From Albugo candida (Eukaryota; Oomycota; Peronosporomycetes; Albuginales), in NCBI GenBank assembly GCA_040437565.1, contig JBDOQK010000073.1, positions 62,001 through 126,000 of the forward strand: DNA of 64,000 nucleotides, read 5' to 3'. Below, one piece after another: positions 44,401 through 55,602 of this stretch. Position numbers and translations under genes: made by a program. Every line of letters starts with the position of its first letter. Position 1 is the first letter of the stretch. Below the pieces are notes generated by a model, which had not been told where the DNA came from, made no database searches, and saw nothing but the letters and a program-made list of their open reading frames with translations.

Positions 44401-45674
44401 TTGGGGTCTCGAATGCCAATCAACTCGACTCGGAATACAAGTTGAGCATTAGGTGGGATGCGTGGAGGCTTTCCATCCGCTCCATATGCCAGTTCCGGAG
44501 AAATTGTTATCAAGGACGTCTCACCAAGACTCATCATTCTGATTCCACGATCAAACCCCACAATTAAATGGCCCGCTCCGACACGAAATTCCAAAGACTT
44601 GTCACGCGAATAGGTCGACTCAATGATCTCTGTAGCATATTTACACGAGTAATGTATACAAACGAATTGGCCGACTTTGGGGAAATGTACTGCATCACCG
44701 GGAAAAATCGTTCTCAGCTGAAGTTTATCGCCAGTTGCATTTTGGAATCGCGAATATAATTGCTCCATTGAGATGAATTGTGATAAAGAGAGATGTTGCG
44801 GCGTTTTCGATTCCGTGTCTCCAGAGCTACCGGGACTCGATACGGGTAATGCTGGTGCGTTACTCGTGTCAGGCATCATCGAAATCCATTGAGAGGTTGA
44901 TTCCAGTATTTCGACGATCGAAAGCGCGGCATGGGTCGAATGTTGACTTAGTTGCAATATTGTCTCCAATAAGTATAGAAACCCGTTCAAGTCAATTGCA
45001 TTATGTTGATTGGCTATTGACATGGTCGGATATCCTGATTTGAGGAATCGAGGCAAGGATCGGTACCAATTTGTGATATAATTCGGGTCAAGTCGCTCAT
45101 ATTCCATTTGCAGGCTACTAATTAAGTCCAATCCAAATGTTGCAATGTGATACATCGAAATTGCATGAGGACTGTACGGTTTTTGCGCTTGCACAACCCG
45201 CAGGTATACCTCAAAGTTTATGCCATCCCACTCGTTTACGAGATGCGGTGCTACCTGCTGTATTAGTCGACATACGTGTCCACGTGTTATCGTCGCGATG
45301 ACTCTTCTGAAAAGCTCGTAAACATCGCCTTCAATGAGCAGATCGTCATTGTCAGCCACACTCTGAAACTGCTGCTTGTAGAAATTAAGCTCTTTAATAG
45401 AGCACGCACTACTTCCATGATGGTTTGGAGCGTATTCCGATAATTTGATGTCACGATTTACTCCTAGCAGCTTCGGTTTGAACCATGTGCTCTGCCCGCT
45501 AATCTTATTATAATAATAAAAAGTCTGGTACTTTTCGTCATAATATTTTTCATACATTTCATCTATTAGTGTTTCAATGTAGCGATGGGCTTTGAATTTT
45601 CGGTAGCAGCACTGAATTCGTATCGCACTATACTGAAAACGAGCCGTACTATTTTCATAAATGCTGTCAACCAT
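44361..45674 (-). CDS. IQ - WW-like - FKBP peptidyl-prolyl isomerase
   Basis: A single exon of 437 aa from ATG. Residues of about 15-30 hold an IQ motif (IQCCYRKFKAHR; IQ-x3-R-x5-R), a calmodulin-binding type. Residues of about 40-72 are WW-like: YYYNKISGQSTWFKPKLL, with the second Trp and Pro but no clear first Trp. Residues of about 330-430 form an FKBP domain (VGQFVCIHYSCKY, LEFRVGAGHLIVGFDRGI, GETSLITISPELAYG, IPPNAQLVFRVELI), which catalyses cis-trans isomerisation of prolyl bonds. The core keeps F, I and Y positions typical of active FKBPs; others vary. The middle is unassigned. The start region is shared with the divergent p23 gene, another folding factor. The domain calls are firm for FKBP, good for IQ and moderate for WW. 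Confidence 0.85.
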   Translation of the reverse strand: MVDSIYENSTARFQYSAIRIQCCYRKFKAHRYIETLIDEMYEKYYDEKYQTFYYYNKISGQSTWFKPKLLGVNRDIKLSEYAPNHHGSSACSIKELNFYKQQFQSVADNDDLLIEGDVYELFRRVIATITRGHVCRLIQQVAPHLVNEWDGINFEVYLRVVQAQKPYSPHAISMYHIATFGLDLISSLQMEYERLDPNYITNWYRSLPRFLKSGYPTMSIANQHNAIDLNGFLYLLETILQLSQHSTHAALSIVEILESTSQWISMMPDTSNAPALPVSSPGSSGDTESKTPQHLSLSQFISMEQLYSRFQNATGDKLQLRTIFPGDAVHFPKVGQFVCIHYSCKYATEIIESTYSRDKSLEFRVGAGHLIVGFDRGIRMMSLGETSLITISPELAYGADGKPPRIPPNAQLVFRVELIGIRDPNHVTKSEETDRLQ

Positions 45675-45912
45675 TTGGTCTCATAGCAGCGCGGCGAGCA
45701 GAGTCAATTTTGGTGTAACGGACACAGAATTCGTCATCGATCAAATTATGTATCACATCACTCTAGTGTCAAACGTTTTCGTCCAATCGACGGTGTGAAT
45801 TCGATACAAACCGGTCTTTCTCCACCATCCAAACTGAGTTGAACCGAACCAATTGATTGAATCGCAATATCTTGATCGAAACAAAGAGAAAAAGCGAAAA
45901 ACTTCCAGAACG
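45675..45912. promoter_or_regulatory. Divergent promoter region, FKBP / p23
   Basis: Only 238 bp separate the start codons of two folding-related genes on opposite strands, so a shared bidirectional promoter is likely (inference). No heat-shock element could be confirmed by eye. Confidence 0.45.
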
Positions 45913-46503
45913 ATGACCTCTTCCTCTTTATGTGCACCTGTTAAATGGGCTCAACGAAGCGATTCTCTCTATGTAACAATTGATTTATGTGATGTTAAAG
46001 ACGAGAAAGTTTCTCTGAACGATAAATCTCTATTTTTCGAGTATGTATTCTATGATCACAATCGATTTTATACTTCTTCGAATCGTATCAATTCGTAATA
46101 TTAAATATCAATTCATTGCAGGGGAACCAGCAACGATCAAAAGTATTCTGTTAAGCTCGATTTTTTCAAAGAAGTTAACGCGGAAGCAAAGGAAAGTATA
46201 TGGGTAAAAACGGACCGTAATCTGCAATTCCATATTTTGAAGAAAAACACAGGAGAAGAATTCTGGCCTCGTTTGCTAGAAGACAAACACTTGGAGAAGA
46301 CCAATGTTACGGTGGATTGGAGTCTTTACATGGATGAAGACGATACCAAAGAAGAGGAAAAGTTCGACATGAACGCATTGGGCGGCGGGGACGGCTTCGA
46401 TTTCAACCAAATGATGTCAGCCCAAAACGCAAATATGATGGAAGACGACGAAAGCGACAGCGACGACGAAACAATGCCAGAATTAGAAACAAAATCGGAT
46501 TAA
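45913..46503 (+). CDS. p23-like Hsp90 co-chaperone
   Basis: Two exons, 45913-46040 and 46122-46503 (81-bp intron), give 169 aa. The CS domain spans about residues 5-110: VKWAQRSDSLYVTIDLCDVK, YSVKLDFFKEVN, then NLQFHILKK and the conserved FWPRLLEDK. The tail is acidic with Met, Gln and Gly (DEDDTKEEEK, GGDGFDFNQMMSAQN, DDESDSDDETMPELE), as in yeast Sba1 and human p23. These proteins bind the closed ATP state of Hsp90 and slow its cycle. Family assignment is strong from the W-x-Q-x3-x2-L start and the WPRL block. Confidence 0.92.
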
Positions 46504-46622
46504 ATGTCACAATTGTTTTGCAAAATGGCATTCAATTCGAATTTATTGATGTGAGAGCGAGTTGATTGGGAATTTTTGATACTGAAACATGAATCGGTGT
46601 GTACCGTGCAGCCAAACGCAAT

Positions 46623-47450
46623 TCAAAATGCGTATTCTGCTGGCGAGGGCGTCTGGGAGACCGCTGCGGGTGAAGTTTTGCCGCTATTTATTTCAGCAGC
46701 TCGCTTGATCGGCTTTCGAACGATCTCCACTTCTGTACATTTGTGTTCTGATCCATTCGTATCCTGTTTCTTCTCTTCAAGTTCCGCATCAAGCAATCTC
46801 TTTTCCCGCTCCAATCGCTCTTTCTCACGTGCTTCTCTCTTTTGTTGTCGCTGCATATCCAACAATGCTTCTTGTTGCTTTCGATCATCCGGAGCTGAAT
46901 GACATTCACTTTGTGCGGCAATACTGTGCCGCTTCATATCACTGCCTTTAGGTTCCGACTCTACGGTGTACCGAATGTCGCCCGTTGAACGGCGCCCATG
47001 AATATTGTGACTCGAGAAGTTTTGAAAATTTCGAATCACGGGCGGGCTGTTCTGGGAAAAGGTATCGGGCAACACTTGATCTAACGACATTCCACTATTG
47101 ATTCGAAAAGCTAATAGAAATTTATCCACCCAATTATTCATCTCCATTTCAGTGCTGGCAGCCACTAGAAGACGCCGTTCAGCAGCATTTATCGCAACGC
47201 GCCAAATAGTCGAAGCCGAACTTCCTGTTTTCATACTGTCCGCTGGCATAATTTCTAGTGCTGTCTCGTCACACGACGAAATATCCAGTTCACCTTTGAG
47301 TTCTCCATCTTCAAATGTGTAATAACTTAGCGTGTGTGGCCTCAAAACAAAATATCGTGGTTTCCAATTCTTCCTTCCAAATGGTCCATGTCCTGAACCT
47401 TTCTTGAATAACACTCCTTTGCGCAACACTTGATCCGTCGACGCTTTCAT
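46623..47450 (-). CDS. PH-domain protein with coiled-coil tail
   Basis: A single exon of 275 aa from ATG. Residues of about 9-118 form a pleckstrin-homology domain: KGVLFKKGSGHGPFGRKNW, RYFVLRPHTLSYYTFEDGEL, RRLLVAASTEMEMNNWVDKF with the invariant Trp in the last helix. The basic loop (KKGSG...GRKNWK) suits phosphoinositide binding. Residues of about 185-230 are a charged helix (EALLDMQRQQKREAREKERL), likely a coiled coil. The C-terminus is Ser/Pro-rich. It is convergent with p23, with 119 bp between stops. Partner and lipid specificity are unknown. Confidence 0.82.
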   Translation of the reverse strand: MKASTDQVLRKGVLFKKGSGHGPFGRKNWKPRYFVLRPHTLSYYTFEDGELKGELDISSCDETALEIMPADSMKTGSSASTIWRVAINAAERRLLVAASTEMEMNNWVDKFLLAFRINSGMSLDQVLPDTFSQNSPPVIRNFQNFSSHNIHGRRSTGDIRYTVESEPKGSDMKRHSIAAQSECHSAPDDRKQQEALLDMQRQQKREAREKERLEREKRLLDAELEEKKQDTNGSEHKCTEVEIVRKPIKRAAEINSGKTSPAAVSQTPSPAEYAF

Positions 47451-47588
47451 AAGTCTAAATTCTGTGGAATACTCTGATTTTCTATTCTTCGTTACTGTGA
47501 AACCTTTCTGAGATCAAATGTACCCGTACCTAACAAACGTACTTACTATACGCATATCGCCACGTATTGCCTCTTGAAGGATATCCAT

Positions 47589-49385
47589 TCATACAGTACC
47601 TGCAGCTAGCGGGTAACTGTCAACGTCGTCGGACAAATCGCCACGACGAAGTCTTCCCAGGCCGTTCAAAGCCGCAACACGATACGCTTCAGCAAGGGTC
47701 GGATAATTGAAGACGGCATCCCGAAAGTACGTTAATGTGGCACCCATAGCGATGGCAACTTGGCCAATATGAATAATTTCAGTGGCGCCTTCGCCGATCG
47801 CATGAACACCGAAGAGTTTTAGCGAATGAGGATCAAATAAGATTTTTAGCATTCCATCGGCACTGGCACCACTCATCTGACCTTTTGCCAGCTCTGAATA
47901 CTTAGCCACACCAATTTCATAATTGATCTGTTGAGATGTCAATTGTTTTTCTGTATGTCCCACCATTGAAATTTCCGGAATCGTATAAATTCCGTATGGA
48001 AAATTACCAGTTTTTAATTGTGACGGGATACTGTCATCGTTGGATTCATCCTCATTCCACATGTAACATGATGCTAAACGACCCTGCTCCATACTCGTAG
48101 AAGCTAATGAGGGCGCACCGATGCAGTCACCCACGGCAAAACTGGAAGCCCGTCAGTATATAATGGACAAATGCAGTGTCAACGTACATATGGGGCTTCT
48201 TGGTCTGATACTTTGTATTCACGCTCAAAAGGCCACGCGGATTACGCGATAAACCAGCCGCTTCCAAGTTCAGGCCGTCCGTATTAGCTTGACGTCCAAC
48301 AACATATAGAAGCGCGTCTCCATGAACTTTCTTACCGCTTTTTAAACCAACCAAAACGCCTCGAGATGATTTCTATAGTAAAAGTAAGTAAGTGTGAGTG
48401 GTAATCAATCAGAATCAATCGAGAAATCGAGATCTCTTACGTCGACAGATTCGATCGTTTCACCCAATAGGAATCGCGCACCGTGATTACGCATTTCGTG
48501 CGTAAGCGTACTAATGATTTCATCGTCGCAAAAGCTCAGAATCTAGATTCCAAATTGTTCGTGGGATATACTGGCAAATATCGACTCGAATAGACGGGTA
48601 CCTCTTCACGTCCATCAATCACTGTGACGGAATGTCCTCGTATCACATTCAGCATGGATGCATACTCCATTCCAATTACACCAGCACCTACTACAATAAG
48701 CGATCGTGGAAGTTGCCGGATATTCCAAGATAGTATTTGATCGCTGTCGAAAATCACTTTTCCATCGATTGGAATATTGGGATTGTGTGCAGGTCGTGTG
48801 CCACACGCAACGAGAAATTTTGAAGCGCGCAAACGTTTTGTTATTTTTTCGTGAGCGGGTCCATCAGCCTCAATAATAGAAACTTGGTGATCGTCTTCGA
48901 AGCGAGCGTGGCCAGATATATAGTCGACGCGAGCAGATTTGAATTGAACACGGAGGAGATCGACTTCGGATTGGATGACGCGGTTGACGCGATATAAAAT
49001 ATCATCGATAGTCACGTTTTTCATAGAGTATGACTTTCCATAGAAGCTAAGCGGGTATACAAAATCAGAATTTATGTGTAATAGAAAGAATTGTGATGCC
49101 TCCCTACCCGTGGTGGCGATACCCTGAAAGATGTAATACTGCTTCACGAAAGGTTTTGGATGGGATAGTACCTGTATGCACGCATACACCTCCAACAGAT
49201 GATTTTTTATCAATGATCGCGACGTGTTTTCCACGTTTTGCTGCGTCGAGGGCACAGTTCGTTGCGGACGGTCCACTACCGATGACAATTAGATCATAGG
49301 ATACTATACTGCTGCTATTTCGTTTAAGTAAATAATTGCGTTCAAAACGAAGAGCGGTATCGAAATTTCGTATGATTCGATGCAT
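47589..49385 (-). CDS. Soluble pyridine nucleotide transhydrogenase (SthA type), probably mitochondrial
   Basis: Five exons (49385-49123, 49046-48602, 48542-48441, 48372-48188, 48141-47589) with introns of 76, 59, 68 and 46 bp give 515 aa. The enzyme class transfers hydride between NADPH and NAD+ through FAD. Motifs: [13 protein letters not shown] (FAD site, residues 34-46), [37 protein letters not shown] (NAD site), [23 protein letters not shown] and an interface region near [10 protein letters not shown]. The TIPSK block has Thr where dihydrolipoamide dehydrogenases carry the second redox Cys, as in SthA. Residues 1-29 are Arg-rich, with only two acidic residues, and would suit a mitochondrial presequence. 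A bacterial-type enzyme with four spliceosomal introns suggests an old transfer. Family call is firm; targeting and origin are inferred. Confidence 0.86.
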
Positions 49386-50284
49386 CGGTTCATACGAATT
49401 CGAAAACTCGTTTGGGGGTATTTGATTGGTTTAAATACTCTGCTTCCAACCGAACATGGTGTAACAACCCATCAAGTCAGGCTCAGATCTGGGTTCGCTG
49501 ATTCGTCGCAAAGACGCTTGAATAGCATCGCAATGATGAATCACAAGGAATTGGTTAGATACAAACACTTACTTGGCAGATTCAATATGACTGCTTTTTA
49601 TAAAATTTAACATTTCTGAATATATTTTCTCAAGCTCATTGTATTCGAATTTGAACTTGTGATTTTTTATCGTCAGAAGCTTATATTTCCCCCCCCCCGA
49701 TGTTTACATTCTATTTGTCATCTGAGTGAAGTTTTACCATAATGATAGCTTCCGATCCAGGTGACGCTCTCACCTTTTTTCAGGTAGGTCAATTTGACGC
49801 CACAATCCTGACGCGGTATTCTGTGTGCTGTAGGTGTTCCAGAGAGCGTTCAAGTGCAAAGAAGGCGAGTCTGAAGACTCGGTTTACCGACATTGCTGCC
49901 TGAATGAATTCATCATATGCCATTGCGCCTTAAAAGTACCAGTCCTGTCCGGATTTTTCAGCTCGTTCGTCTCCTAAATCTGGTTCGCTTGGCACAACGT
50001 TTCCATGCCACAACCTCAACGCCACCAACATCAGACCGGTATCAAACAAAAAGCACACTCAGCACCGGGCTGCATTTAAGAGTCGAAGAAAAAGTCCACT
50101 ACAAGGGCACAAGCATATTTGCATTTCTGGTCCGCCAAGGCATCGACAAATATGTCTACCTTTATCATTAGCGCCTCATATCGAGCGAACTAACGTCTTG
50201 GGAGCGGCCTCGATTTAGCAGGAGCAATCAAGTACACTCACGTTATTGGCAGCTTGAAGGAAGATATAGACACCGAGCTTTTTG
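49386..50284. other. Intergenic, no gene recognised
   Basis: About 0.9 kb upstream of the transhydrogenase. It includes an ATG-started 84-aa frame at 49917-50171 (plus), basic and without a domain, and a run of nine or ten C near 49689. Nothing else could be supported. Confidence 0.4.
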
Positions 50285-50602
50285 GAGTTAGAGTACGATT
50301 ATATTTGGCAATATACATCATTCATATACATACTTAAGACATACATATCTTATTGCCGTGTACCCTTGTTTGTTAACTATCATGTTGCTTTAATCACATC
50401 CCATCGACACTATCAATCTATGAATATACACTGACTATGTATGACGGACCTCTAACAGGAACGCCATGCCATACCGCACGCGTACGCCCGCTACCGCTAT
50501 TTTTGGATTTCACGGTACACCTTACCGCTATATCTAATAATAGCGCTTCCACCGCGTGAGTTGCATGAAATCAATGCGTACGCCTCATTCTGTGTGTCCT
50601 TT
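50285..50602 (-). repeat. Dispersed repeat B, right copy (inverted)
   Basis: The reverse complement aligns with 3872-4168. The conserved core near 50490-50528 contains TAGCGGTAGCG and AAGGTGTACC on the minus strand. Similarity extends to the AAGGACACAC block at the other end. The repeat is unclassified. Confidence 0.7.
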
Positions 50603-52476
50603 GTAGCCATTTACAGGTTTGCTCCAAGCTTTGTCCACCTTGTTTTCAACGAATATAATCAGCTGCATCAATTGATGTTGACGCACGGTCTATGTATCAA
50701 GACTTTCGCCTGCTTGTGTGTGAGTCGTGAAAACTTGCATGAATTCAGATGTTCGGCTGGAAGGTTGAATTCTGGCGTAAAGTACGCCTTTGGCACATAC
50801 TCCTCCGCTCTTAGCCCGCGCTCGAACGTGATACGAGCACGTTCAATTATCGGGAATCGGTTATTATAAGCAAACCTTCAACAATGAGAAGTTTATCTGT
50901 GACGGTCGGCCACGAAAACTTAAATTACAAGTGTGTTTGAAATACAGAGTGCGTCTAAACAGTCGTACCCATACGGAACCACAGTAATATTCGAAACCAA
51001 GTTCATACGCTCGTCGTAGAAAACTCCGCTGACGAAAACCTATTTCAAACACTTCCTACGCTGATTCGCTAATGGAGTAAAATTACGTCGTAATTTTCCA
51101 ATTTGTGCGCAATAAACACGAAATTCGTTGATCTTTGAAATCTCCCGTATGAAACCATTCGCCATTGTGAATGCCTTCGGGGCNNNNNNNNNNNNNNNNN
51201 NNNNNNNNNNNNNNNNNNNNNNNNNNNNNNNNNNNNNNNNNNNNNNNNNNNNNNNNNNNNNNNNNNNNNNNNNNNNNNNNNNNCAAGCTTTGTCCACCTT
51301 GTTTTCAACGAATATAATCAGCTGCATCAATTGATGTTGACGCACGGTCTATGTATCAAGACTTTCGCCTGCTTGTGTGTGAGTCGTGAAAACTTGCATG
51401 AATTCAGATGTTCGGCTGGAAGGTTGAATTCTGGCGTAAAGTACGCCTTTGGCACATACTCCTCCGCTCTTAGCCCGCGCTCGAACGTGATACGAGCACG
51501 TTCAATTATCGGGAATCGGTTATTATAAGCAAACCTTCAACAATGAGAAGTTTATCTGTGACGGTCGGCCACGAAAACTTAAATTACAAGTGTGTTTGAA
51601 ATACAGAGTGCGTCTAAACAGTCGTACCCATACGGAACCACAGTAATATTCGAAACCAAGTTCATACGCTCGTCGTAGAAAACTCCGCTGACGAAAACCT
51701 ATTTCAAACACTTCCTACGCTGATTCGCTAATGGAGTAAAATTACGTCGTAATTTTCCAATTTGTGCGCAATAAACACGAAATTCGTTGATCTTTGAAAT
51801 CTCCCGTATGAAACCATTCGCCATTGTGAATGCCTTCGGGGCGAGCAACGGTCTAAAAGAATTGATTAGAATGTTGAGTTAGACACTGCTCAATGATCTT
51901 GTACAGTAAATTCACGTTGAATGAGAGAATCGCTAATCGATCTGTCTTGGACGACATTAGCGTCTGAAAGCCCAATGCCGCTTATTCTTGGTTGAAAGTA
52001 TCCTACCTTAGCTCCTTATCCAGAGCGCATATATTCATTTCATACAAGACTATTAGAAACCTAGGGAGCAGCATCAGATAGAACAGATAGCACCAAAGCA
52101 ATACACAAAAAGAAAAACGAAGAGATAAAAAATTGTAGATTATGTAGATTATTCGCCGTCGCAAAACTTCAAGAGAAAGTGGGCAAATCATAATTCCTTG
52201 GTGATGTGAAAGTAGATATCCTTTCCATGAGTATCATCCATTGCCCCAAATACTGTTAAGTGGCGGTTGGCAAATAAGGAGCTGATAACCCAGTTAGACC
52301 CGACCTCTGCGGTTTTTGCATTACTGGTTTTATGTTTGTTCGTTCGTCCATTGTGGCTAGTGGTTTTGTGGACCTTAATGCCACGTAGCACCTCGTTTCG
52401 GACTCTGGTCGAGCCGTGATATAATCACGTTGTTTTAATTGGAGTTCGCTCATCCAAAAAAAAGAGGACACTCGGT
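50603..52476. other. Gene-poor region with assembly gap and weak coding hints
   Basis: A 100-N gap (51184-51283) is flanked by a 559-bp overlap: 50625-51183 equals 51284-51842. On the minus strand just before the gap, a short frame reads GEWFHTGDF, similar to the GW(F/L)HTGD motif of AMP-forming acyl-CoA synthetases, but it stops soon after and nothing around it supports a gene. No other frame is convincing. Confidence 0.45.
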
Positions 52477-53383
52477 GTCCGCGATCGCATTCAAATTCAA
52501 CAGGTCGAGACATTCTTGAACTGATGAAACGCGCTGAATGGCTATGTCAGTGCTTCTCGGAACGTTGACGCTTCTGAGTGGATATCCATTTGCTCGCAGC
52601 ACCCCGTACTCCGCCGAATTGCCAGCACGGAAGCCGGGTACCCGTTGAGCATGATGTCGCCTTGTATTTTACCACCGGTTTTACGTCCAGCAATCACATC
52701 CATCAATGTACTTTTGCCAGCACCCGAGGATCCCATCAACGCGGTCATTGTACGGGGCATTGCGTATCCTGAAATACCCTGCAGTAATGTAAGATCCTGT
52801 TTTGGAGCATTCAGGTCGGGGACCGAGTCATATAAATTCTTGAAACAAAGTGTCACGGGTACAAATGCTGCATCCTCGTGGCCGATTGGCAAACGGACCT
52901 CTTCTTGATTGTCCATTGGTGTATTCAGCGTGGTATAGCTGTCTTTTCGAGATTCATGAGTAGTATCCTCGTCATCGATCTCTCCATCGGAGCAGACGAG
53001 TAATCGTGAACGTCGACGCGTTGATACTCGAGCACGAAAATACTCGCAATTGTAAGCAGCACATACATTGCGCATGAGTATACAAATCCATACAAACTCC
53101 ATTTCTCATCCGTGTACACGTCAAAAAGCTCCAAATAGTATTTTCCAAACGTCGTACCAAATCGCTCACAGTAATTGATCCCTTCATACACATAAATATC
53201 GAGTGTGCTGTTACGGTACAGGTTGATTCCAAGCATACGGATGCACCAGGAAATCGGATTATTCCAATAAATCCATAAAAGATAATTGGGAATTTGTGAC
53301 CGGACAACGATGAACCCCGCATACAATGCAAAGAATAAGATGGAAAGCATCGCAAATGGATGAGCAATGTGGATATCGGACGA

Positions 53384-53483
53384 NNNNNNNNNNNNNNNNN
53401 NNNNNNNNNNNNNNNNNNNNNNNNNNNNNNNNNNNNNNNNNNNNNNNNNNNNNNNNNNNNNNNNNNNNNNNNNNNNNNNNNNN
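53384..53483. other. Assembly gap (100 N), no overlap found
   Basis: It lies within TMD1 of the ABC transporter remnant. The frames on both sides are compatible with one protein, so a short real stretch is probably missing. Confidence 0.9.
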
Positions 53484-53816
53484 CAATCATCACGAGGATG
53501 AAGAGCGCGAATGACGAGAATGCAGGTACCAGATCACAAAACCAGTACGCCATAGTTCCAAATACAAGCCCACGCAACACGATGGGTGTCATTTGTAGAA
53601 GCGTATTGGCAAATACGAAGCAGCTCGTTCGATGTGAGTTGGCGTCACGTTGTTTGTAAAATATGTCACGAGCCTCAATTAATGTTGGAATCATAGCCAC
53701 TTTCCCTAGCGCGATAAATATAGTCGATGCGAAAAAGACTCCAAGCTTAACTTGAATATTTGTTGACTCGATTTGGTAGAAAATGGTGCCGTATAAGAGC
53801 CCAGATATTATTATCA

Positions 53817-53916
53817 NNNNNNNNNNNNNNNNNNNNNNNNNNNNNNNNNNNNNNNNNNNNNNNNNNNNNNNNNNNNNNNNNNNNNNNNNNNNNNNNNNNN
53901 NNNNNNNNNNNNNNNN
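53817..53916. other. Assembly gap (100 N), no overlap found
   Basis: It lies between the NBD1 Walker B region and TMD1 of the ABC transporter remnant. The expected intervening 250-300 residues of the family are not present in the flanks, so the gap may be much longer than 100 bp, or this part is deleted. Confidence 0.9.
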
Positions 53917-54593
53917 CTATCGAGCCCCGTACTGATTTCATCCATGAATGTGACATTACGAAACCCAATTTCCATCTCTCCGCTTGTGACACGTTTACGT
54001 TCCCCACCGGAAACGCCGCGAAGCATTCCACTTCCGATTTTTGTATCCTTGCAATCTTGAAGCCCGTATGACTCAATTACAATACCAGGGTAGTGCTGAA
54101 TCATCGCGTTAGCGAGTCGGAGCGCGTCGACCGCATTTTCAGATGCAAATTTCTGCGGTTTTCGAGCTAAAGGTTAAGAAAAATATCTCGCAATGAGAAT
54201 TCCACGCAAATTCGAGCGTCTCCTTCACAGTTGCAGCAGTCAACTGGTGGTTGGCGACACCGTTATATGAAACTTCGCCTCGTATACTCACGTTTTTCTT
54301 ATGGTAAAACCGACCGCTGAGATATTTCAAAAGTGTGGATTTACCCGAAGCTGGTTGCCCTAGGACGAGTGTCATGGATCCTGATCGTAACACTCCAAAC
54401 AAGTCTTCTAACTTTTTGCATGCGTTTCTCGATAATTCTGACAGCATTTTGAGTGACACGCATCGCCGCATTTCCAAATGTCGGTATTTTCCCAGACTCA
54501 TCCTTTCCTCGCTCCATCGTGGCGGTAATTGTTATATTCCGAGAACGAACTTCCATTTGACGCATTCGTCCATGACCTCATTACGTCATGAAT

Positions 54594-55379
54594 GGAGGGT
54601 TTACGATCTCCAATGTACAATTCAACGAATGAGCGATTGATTCTTGCTCCTTAAATTTACATTAGAAAAATTTTTTTTTTTAACGAAAGCGTATGGCAAA
54701 GCGCACATGAAGATGCTCGCCACTCTATCGGCAAACTCTACAGATAGATAGATTCGGCTAATGAAATAGAAGATTCCGTCTCAAAAGTGATGACGCAGGG
54801 CTGTACACACCCACTTGCACTCCGTNNNNNNNNNNNNNNNNNNNNNNNNNNNNNNNNNNNNNNNNNNNNNNNNNNNNNNNNNNNNNNNNNNNNNNNNNNN
54901 NNNNNNNNNNNNNNNNNNNNNNNNNTTTTTAACGAAAGCGTATGGCAAAGCGCACATGAAGATGCTCGCCACTCTATCGGCAAACTCTACAGATAGATAG
55001 ATTCGGCTAATGAAATAGAAGATTCCGTCTCAAAAGTGATGACGCAGGGCTGTACACACCCACTTGCACTCCGTTTAACATAAAAAGGTCCTCGCTATGG
55101 CTCGATTATGAGAGACAGTAGACCCTGCAGGAAGAGATTTGGGCCCAAGTCTCTATAAGCAGACATTCAAGCTCAAAGCGCGCGTAAAATGCCGCCGTAG
55201 AAGTGATAGCTATACCGAACGATGGTCGTTTTACGATAAGGGGATCAAATACAAGCTAGAAACAACTGAAGCATCAATTTTTACCTCAGTCCCCGTCATA
55301 TGTCTTTAAGCACACCACCAGAACAACTCCAAGCAGCATGAATCTAACGCGTAGTATCAAACGCAATATTGTGACAATT
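54594..55379 (+). repeat. Dispersed repeat A, right copy (inverted)
   Basis: The plus strand aligns with the reverse complement of 272-819. A 100-N gap (54826-54925) inside it is flanked by a 149-bp contig overlap: 54677-54825 equals 54926-55074. Its frame equivalent to FNESVWQSAHEDARHS has stops, so it is more decayed than the left copy. It directly abuts the 5' end of the ABC transporter remnant. Confidence 0.75.
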
Positions 55380-55602
55380 GTTACAGGCTACTTTACCATC
55401 CATGTTGCCACTAGAGCTACTACTACATGATTAGAAAATGGCAGATACTGCTGTCTAAATTGCCACGTTTTGATTCGTCAAATACACGATATCTTTATCC
55501 ATTGCTAATCAGTTATTTTCAATTCACATGCTCTCATTGGCTGGCTTCCTGCAAATGTATTAATAATTGAGAAGGCAGACAAAAGCTATAAATTGAACCC
55601 CT

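Larger units (their letters stand above)
52477..54567 (-). pseudogene. PDR-type ABC transporter, decayed
   Basis: The order on the minus strand matches full-size PDR exporters (ABCG type). An N-terminal piece (MEVRSRNITITATM) is followed, in another frame, by NBD1 with Walker A GQPASGKST and then VSYNGV. There is a deletion of about 17 codons before ATVKETLEFA. The signature [13 protein letters not shown] and Walker [11 protein letters not shown] follow. TMD1 has RDIFYKQRDANSHRTSC and AMLSILFFALYAGFIVV and is in a single frame apart from gaps. A frame change near 53000 leads into NBD2 with Walker A GSSGAGKSTLMDV. Homology then stops after an ECLDLLNLNAIAD remnant, with an in-frame stop before it; the NBD2 signature and TMD2 are absent. 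Two gaps (53384-53483, 53817-53916) hide part of it. Active family members pump lipids or xenobiotics. Confidence 0.8.

Noticed and set aside
51140-51183. An acyl-CoA synthetase gene, from a GEWFHTGDF motif
   Set aside because: Only one short motif is present, the frame stops about 20 codons later, and no AMP-binding or C-terminal motifs surround it.
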